Assembly (NCBI GenBank): GCA_026936325.1
Contig: JAPTHN010000088.1
Location: 62,001 to 126,000 of the forward strand
DNA: 64,000 nt
Direction: 5' to 3'
DNA from: Platynereis dumerilii
Lineage: Eukaryota; Annelida; Polychaeta; Phyllodocida; Nereididae
Made by a program: the position numbers and the translations under genes. Shown piece by piece: positions 15,001 through 24,000 of the stretch (position 1 is its first letter; each line of letters starts with the position of its first letter). The notes beneath the pieces were generated by a model, which was given only the letters and a program-made list of their open reading frames with translations, did no database searches and had not been told where the DNA came from.

Positions 15001-18000
15001 CATTATGTGATGCCAATCTTGGCTTACATTAAGACTTGTGTACACCAAAGCAAGTTCCACAGTGATTTTTGTCCAGATATACATAACCAAAATTAGCCGG
15101 GAGGGCGTTTGCTAATGACAAATCAAGGTAGGACAACTGATATTTTGATATAAATAGTGTAATTATCTATATTCTGTGCAGTTTATGGACTTGCAGCTGA
15201 TTCAGTCAGCTCCTAAGGTTCCTAAAGATCATCAAAATTGAAGTGGTATAAAAAAATGTTTGTCGGTTGATTTTTTATGAGAAAAATCACTGGGTGTGAC
15301 GTTAATGACATGATATTGGAGACAAAGACACAAGAGCCCCCTGTTCTTGGGTAAAAATATCAGTCAAGACACTTGTTTTAGAATTTGAAAGGGTGTTGGT
15401 CAAGGTTTAATTTGAGGTGCAAATGAGGTGGCTTAAGGAGACAGGTTAAATTATTTGAGGTAATTTGTGAAGGAAAATGCTAGTGGAGACAGGCCATTTT
15501 CAGGGAGGTGGGGCACATTCATTCAATTTTGGAAGGGATAATAGTTATCTGCCACACATTTCCTGTGCCAAATTTTGTGCTGATATGTTGCTCTAAAAGA
15601 AATGACCACCACGAACCTTGCATGTATATTCATGTCCGAGTGAATTGCTCTAAGACACTGGAGACAAGAATTTCAGCTTTACCAAATTTTGACCCATATG
15701 CAAATGAGCAAGATATGGCTTGAGACAAATTGTTTTCTTTCATACTGTGGGAATCTTTAATTGTTATGGATTAATAACAATAATATTGAATAACAAAATG
15801 AATGTTTTTACTGTTAAGTTACTAGTGTCTCTGCAAGTTATACAGTGCACAATGGGAGAATCAAAACAAAGTGACATTACAAGTTTTGCCAATTTAAAAT
15901 CACACAATGTGTTTTTGGACATAAACAAAAAACCAATGTTTATGAAAAGTTACATAACCAATCAATTAAAATGTTTGGAAAATCCAAACAATCCAATTCA
16001 AGGAGTCCCTCTGACACTGCGTGTCATCGGCAAAAAAATACTAGAGGGACTCGTGGAGTCTGTCAATTTACCATGTGCAACATGAGTGGAGCCATATTGA
16101 GAACTGTATCTACAGGTGAAATCAAAGCATTGCCAAGAGCAACTCCTTTGAAATTGATGTCTGTGTCATTTGAGATGATAGCCTGGAAAGCCAATGAAAT
16201 ATTATTAATATAATGAAATTTGAATGGCTTATGAATAGTGATTGTGGTCAGTTACCGTTTTATTTTCTAAATCTACTAAAGTAGATTTACAGACTGACCC
16301 CAGTCTCTTTTTTGCTAAACAGCGCCGGGTGTGAAGAGACTGGCAGAATTCATGGTCATGCATTAGTTCACTGCCTGTGGAAACTCACTACACTCTAAAA
16401 AATGCCAGGACATAATTGGTTTTTTAGATTCAAAATGGTTTTTTGAAAAACCAAATTTCAATGCAAAACCAAAATGGATTTTTAAAAAAATCCATTTTGG
16501 TTTTTTGCATTGAAATTTGGTTTTTCAAAAAACCATTTTGAATCTAAAAAACCAATTTTGTCTGGAATTTTTTAGAGTGTACTGTTGCCTCTCGTGCATG
16601 TAGAGAGGGTGCAATATCTTAATAAATGTAATTGTAAGTTTGAACTCTGTGTGCAGAGTATTAAATCTATATTATTTAGCTCTCCCACCTTCTTGAGTTC
16701 ATAGCCGAATGCTGCAGCCATCTTTCCACCATACGACTGCCCAAAAATATAAACTGGAAGTTTCTGAAAAAAGTAATGTAACGTTAAGTAACGTAAAGTA
16801 ATCTGCTGATCGCAGAAGATGCATTGCAATGAACTACAGGAAGTAAAAGAGGTTCAGAAATCATGCAGGGAGCTGCAGAACTGCAGAATTATATGTCAAA
16901 AATACACATACATATTGTCTGAATTCACACAAGATTTTGGACGGACACCATGTCCAGTTGATGTTTGTTTTGTCTGTTTCACACAAATCTTTTTTTTTTT
17001 TCAGTTTATGTCCAATAGGGTGCATCAGCCGCCCCATGAAAAATAAAAAATGGAGCTAGGTAGCTGTACCTTGGCATGAAGTTGTGTTTTGGTAGCCAGA
17101 TGAACATACTAAAAAATCAGCCTGATCAAATAATATTTAGGGGTGCCTCCGGAAGCATATTTCCTAAGACATTTTCAGGAAAAGTTATATCTTGACTTAT
17201 ATAAAACATAGAATAAAAATAATAACATATTTGGATTCTGCAGAAAATTTCCTTCAAAATGAATACCTGGAACTTATACTTTCGTTGAAATAATGTTGAT
17301 GTCATACTGCAGGATGTGTTTTTACTTTGAATATTTTATATGACTTCACTGATATACAAAAATTTTTCTTTAAATGACTGCAAGGTACTTTTTATTGAAT
17401 TATACGTTTCAATATTTATTATGTTTGATGCATATGAGTAATAATTTACTCAGTATTTCTTTTTGGCTCTCAAAGATATTCAAGGATCAAATGAACTTGA
17501 TTAATGTTTTATGGTCGTATGACAATAAAGAAGCAACCTTACTAATATGTTATGCATTGATAAGTCATTATCTGCTTTAAGATTAAGAAAAACTTGCCTG
17601 CTATTGTAGTGCACAAGAAGATGGGTCAATGTACAATTGCGCATGATATGGTAATCAACCATTCATATTCTGCAAATTAATGAAATACAAATATTGTCTG
17701 CTCATTGTATATTTTCTGGAAGTACTTTTCTGAGGCAACATTAAGCTTCAAAACAAAATTTATAGAGTAGGCCTATATCAGGTACTATGTTCACTGAAAC
17801 TGTCAGTATCCATAACTGTGTATCCTGCACTGAATTGATGGCCAGGTCCAAGGAGAATTTATTTCATAGATTTAATCTGTAGTCACAATTCCATGACAAG
17901 AATAGAAGCAATTGAATAAATGTTATATTTATTCAACATTTTCACTTAAACTTACATGGCGTTTTTAAAAAGGTATTGATTACTTGTGATCTCATGCAGA

Positions 18001-21000
18001 AGTGTACAAACATTGTACATTAGTCTACTTAAATTCTATTATATTAGGCATGTGTGATATCTGCATAAATGATAAATGTTTTAGATGGTATAGTGTGTGA
18101 CCTTCAAGAAAAGTCTTTGAGGCAAAGGTAGATAGGTCTTTTAAAAGGATATTTTTATAAATATAAATTAAACCAGTTTAAAACCAATCATCCTGCAGGT
18201 GCTAAAAATGGTCATTTCAAGTTTAAGATATTGTAGTAAATTAATAATGAAGAAATCAACTATAATTTCAAAGGCAAAAGAAAGAAAGAAAAGTAGTACT
18301 TATGTTCCTCTAACTACCATAACATAAACTTGTGACTTGTCAACACATAGCATAGCAAACTTGTTTTTTTTTCTCTTCATAGTCATAAAACGTTTATGAA
18401 ATAGCTTTGAGAGATAAAATGGAATACTGAGGAAATCACTGCTGATATGTATGAAACATAATTTATATGAAGAGGAAGCAAAGACTAAGTACCATGCAGT
18501 CATATAAACAGGAACTTGTGTATATCAGTGACGTCGTACATAATAATTGAGTAAAAAGCATATCTTGCAGTACATGATCACCATAATGTTGATGAAAACA
18601 TAGGTTCCATGTATTCATTTTGAAGGAAATTTTCTACAGATTCCAAATATGTCATTAGTTTTTTTCTATCTTTTATATTACTCAAGTTATCGCAAACCGC
18701 GATCCTACGGAAACGTAACTTTTCCTGAAAAATTCACAAGAAATATGCTCTCGGAGGCACCCCTAAATATCCATCGATCAAGCTGAAATTTTAGTATCTT
18801 ATTTTGTGTGGTAAAACCCAACTATGGACCAAGGTACAGCTTTATCGGTTAATATAGGGGCGGCTGATGCACCCTTATGTCCAACTTTATACGAAGGCCT
18901 CCATACAGTAATGTGTGTCAAAAATAAACCACATTAAATGTTTGTTAAAAATAAACTCTTTAAAAACGTTGGTCTTACTCGCAAGTTGGGCAGGAGGTCC
19001 ATAACAGAATCCAGCATATTAATCAAATCCCGACCTATTTCTGTTGCATTATTGGCTGGATTTGTTCCGTTGTCAAGGTAACTGTAACCGACGTCCACGG
19101 GGTTGTCCACAAACAGTATGTTGGCCTCTTTTACCTTTAAAGTAAGAATTTTTATAATAGGCCTACAGTTGATCTTGAACATTTTGAGAGTTCTATAACA
19201 AAAAATATACTTGGCCCTTAAGGTATATGTGTTACGAAAATATATAAAGTTCTGTAGGAATCTTATTTATTTAATTTAAGTAATTTAATTAATGATATAA
19301 TTATATTTCATCAGGAATAATGCAAAATAGCACAATGTCTGAGTGCCATATAGTATACCTGTGTACACAGGGTGTAGAAGCACATTTTATAAAATTTGAC
19401 TGATTTAAAACTTTGGTCAAAATTAATGAAAGACCAATCAAATTTACAACACAATTCACAATTAGGAATATGTCCATGCATTTTCATTTATAGGCCCTAT
19501 CATCTTCAGTTATAAAGGCAACATGGCTGCCCAAAGTTGTTGGTGCCTCTAAAAAAAGCCTTTTTATGAACATTTTGAGCTGGTGCTCCACAATAAGAGT
19601 CTGCAGGACAACAACATTCTGGTGGGATGGATGGATGGTTGATTGGGGCTTTACGTCCTGTATTTATGCACTTGCTAGTCTAATTAGGACAGGAGGAGGA
19701 CACTGCAATGACTCGAAGGATGATTGAAACAGCCGTCCAACATAGGCCACATTCTGGTGGGAGAGGTTGTTGATGAACTGCTTTAATATGCCAGGAAAAT
19801 AATTTTCACAAAGGCTTTTGTCGAGTCTTGGTGAAAACTTGTCCAAAATCTGCAAATCAGACATTAGCGAATCTGGGTTTTTTGGAATATTGAAATTTTT
19901 TGCTTAATGGTAGTTCTGATTTCAGTTATTTTAAACCAATTTTATAAAAATGTCTTAATTTCTACTTGGGAATATTCAATGGGGCTTGGTCTTGGCACTT
20001 TTTTCATGTGGTACAACTGCAAATGAAGTTTTCAAAAAACACGTAGCTATGAAAACTACAATAATATCATAAACAAAGTGAAGCAAACTGCACCCATGTG
20101 TGATTTCTTGGTTCCATGTTTTCATCTAGTGGACCCAAGAGAACGAGATTGCCCAATGCACAAGAGGACAAGCCTGGACCTCCCTGGAAAAGAAAGAACC
20201 ATGTCACTTCATAATAATATCCTTTAATTTTGATATAATGAGACAGTCCCATCAGAACAGGGGAAATAGAGAAGATTTGAAAAGGAAGGAAGGGCCATCC
20301 TATGGTGTACAGAATGAAAGCAGAATGTGGAAAAAATGGACTGAGAGGAATGGTTTGCTCTAAGGTGGACAATAAACGTGTGGGGGGGGGGGGGAATGGT
20401 AATGGGATACATTATATACATTATTCTGTCTTACATTCAAGAGGGAAAAATGCTTTGCAAGCTTGAGGTCATCAACCAATTTTAGTCTAGTGGCAGGCCA
20501 GATAACCTTGTTTTATCCGTCCAATGACTGTTTTTTTTTTCTGTTAGAACATAAATCAACTAGGTGCAAAGATGGCACCCTTGGGCGAATTGCTTTATTG
20601 AGTATCGACAAAATTATTTGTAGTGTATGGAGTCCTTCATGGTTTATATTCCCGTACCCTCGAAATGAGCATGCTGTAACTGATGATACCTGTAGCCATA
20701 TGACCAGTGGTCTTGTATATCTGCCATCCGCGTGTGTGGAGTAATACAGCCACCAGAACATGTGTGACCCAGGAGCCACTTGGCTGTAGCCCCACACCTC
20801 ACTGCCATCTGCAGAGGATCTGGAATTCTCAACTTGGCCACGAAATGCTGAAGCACAAAAAAGATCAAAGAAATTAAGCATATATATGCGTATTTCGTGG
20901 GGGGTCACGCATCAGGGCTAATGGTACACTGTTAAAAAATAATTGTCACATTACAGATATTTCGGGAAATTTTTTTTCCAGAGGTGTCAGTAATGTTACA

Positions 21001-24000
21001 GAAAACCATTTGTGTGTATACTGGATATTTCAGTAATCACACAGGCAGTGTTTGTAGTGACTTTTCTGTTGGATGACAGAAAAATCAGTCATACATCAAC
21101 ACTTTGTGAAAGGTGTCACAAATACTAAAACTGAGATTGACAGTTGAATTTTTTGCTTCAGTTTATCATGAATCAAACATTAATCTACTTGTGGACGTTT
21201 AAAGGTTCTATCTAATACTTTTCATCACAAAACACTCTGTGACTTTAAACAAAATCCACTGAGGTACGAAAAAAAATATCAAGGAGACTCTGTAAACCTT
21301 TTTGCTTAAATAATAATAAGTTTAAAGTGGTGAAAGCTGCTTTGATATGTTTTCATTTTCATCCTTCTAACATTTATAGCAGCTGGGTGGCTGAGACGTT
21401 AAATTGGCGGTCCTTTGTATCTGTGTCTGTGCTGGGCAAGTTAAGTATCCCTCCGTGGGGTTAATGTCTAACATGTTGAGGACTCCCACTCTCCCTCCAA
21501 TCACATCAGTCAACCCTCATCAGTGCCCATAACTGGGCTTAGAGGACTGCACTTCCAAATATATTAAAAAAAAATTAAACTTGCACCTGATATATCAAAT
21601 ATGGTATGAATAAACATGTATATTATAGCTGATATTATCCACACCAGCTTTAACTTCAAGTATTGGATCTGATATTATCTACATCAGATGTTAATTTTAT
21701 TGAAATTCATGTCATGACACTGAGGGGATGTAAATTGTCCCAAAAATTGAGAATCACCCTTACACGTATATTATATTGGCGCAGTCACATAGTTATATAT
21801 TTTATGACAAGACAACCCGATATATCATCCCTTCAACTTATTCCTATACCATAATTAGCCTACTAGCATAAATACACATCCTAAAGCTCAACCATTCATG
21901 GAGGTGGTGTAATTTGCATTACAAAAGGATGGTTTGCAAGCAGTTCGATGGTTAAGAAATTGAAACAATTATATTGTTGGCATTTTTCACATCCAGGATG
22001 ATTAGCAACTTATCCATGTTAATTTGGGCTTCAACCCAATAACCATGTAATGGGACAACCAGGGGAAATTTCTAGTTGTTGCCCTCGACCTCTGGGACTT
22101 CTGCCTCATGATAGTATATTTTGCATGAATTGCATCTCAAATATTGCTTGATCTCACTTTGACTGCATTTTTATGCAAAAAAAAATACTTTTGGCCTCAA
22201 CAGTCATTTGCAAGTGCTTATGGTGCTTAATGGATTTTTTAACAATATTCATAAACCTCAACAGACTTTCAGTACTTTCCGTGGAGCAAGGGACTGTAAC
22301 CACTCAGTCAACCGACTTTGCAAAAATTACTGTTTAATCAGTTCCCTGGAAGTTAAGCAACCAATTTTAAGTTCTGACATGCAGATTACTTTGTTCCATA
22401 TCAAGAAAAACTTTATGGCAGAACCCATAAAAGCCTGATGTCTATCAGGCATAAATAGTAGGCTTATTCTCCAAAAGTAGTTTATTCATGGATTCCAACA
22501 TTTTTCAACAGATGTTACTGAGGAAGAGCCCATACCATGACAAGGAGAATAATAAAAAGAGTCATCAATAAATTCGATAAACACACAACTTTAAAAAATG
22601 CTCAGCTGTATGCGTATTATTAATCTGCCTTGCCATTCTTCACACAGTAGTGATATCAACCTTGCCATTCTTCAGATGCAAGTTCGATGATAATTGGAAG
22701 TTCACATGTTTATGACTCCAGAAGCGAAATTTCTGACAGTACTGACATCCACAACTTTTGATGATACTCACATGCTCCATGGCATTTTTCATTTCTTATA
22801 AAATCATCTTTCAGTGAGATAAACACATTTACATCTTTATGACATATACCTGCAAACACAGAGGTATTTATCATGTAATGTGGAAATATTTTGTAAGACT
22901 TTATTAAATAATAATTCAGGTAAGTAAATATGAAATCAGGTTATTTATAATTAATGCTCTTTATATAAACTGCGCATGTACAAATCACCAATTTCATGAT
23001 ATTAATAGAAGTAATCTGAGAACTGGCAACAAACTTGGGACAGCATTATCATATCATCTGTCAGTTTATTATGTCGTGTTGTAAGTTCTGAGCCTGATGA
23101 AGGAGGGGGGGGGGGTTAGCTCAGTCAGTAGGACGCTTAGTTGCCAATCGCTGGGACTTGGTTTTAATTCACATACTGGCAAGGTCACCAGGATGTATGT
23201 TGGCCAGCAGTTACAATGTTCCTTCCTATGCCTTATTCCTACGTCCTCCTCTAAGTGCATAAATACAGGACATAAAGCCTTAATCATCCATTGCCATGGC
23301 ACTTTCGGTGTATTTCTGGAAAGAGAAATCATAAATTATAATGCATATACTACAAAACTAGTCTAAACATGATTTATATCTTAATTCTTTGTTCTCTCAT
23401 TAACCAACCCAATCACTTGAAATAAGCCTGTTTTGACTTTGATAGATATAATACTCATAAAGCAATAATTTTGGTATTAACATAATCTATATTATTGTTC
23501 CATTCTTAACATTTGCACGAAACTGCCTCAATTACAGCATTGTCAAAATATGTAAATTAGAAGTAAACAAGAGCAAGGGACATGGCCATAATTCTAGTGT
23601 CCAAAGGGAAAAGGCACATTTTGAAGTTTCTGAGCAAATTGACTTTTAAATTCCAGTCCTTGCAGTAAGAGATGGACTGGGATTTGCCAGTGTCATTCTG
23701 GGGTCACGGGCCACTTCTTGAAAATCTTAACTTAAAAAATAATATATACATGTCTAAGATGTCCTATTTTGACCTTGACTCAATTTGGCCCAAAATGTGA
23801 CTTACTCGGTTTTCCCTTTGGACGTTAGAATTATATGCATTAATACAAAGTAGTGATTGTGGAAAAACTGTCATGAGGTGGGTTAAAATCTGCCACATCA
23901 TTGGCAAGTTGTTTTGCCCTGTTTATTACGACAAAAAACTTGCATTGTACCTGTTAATTCATACCAATTACTTGTACAATATTTCTTCGATAAGCTGATA

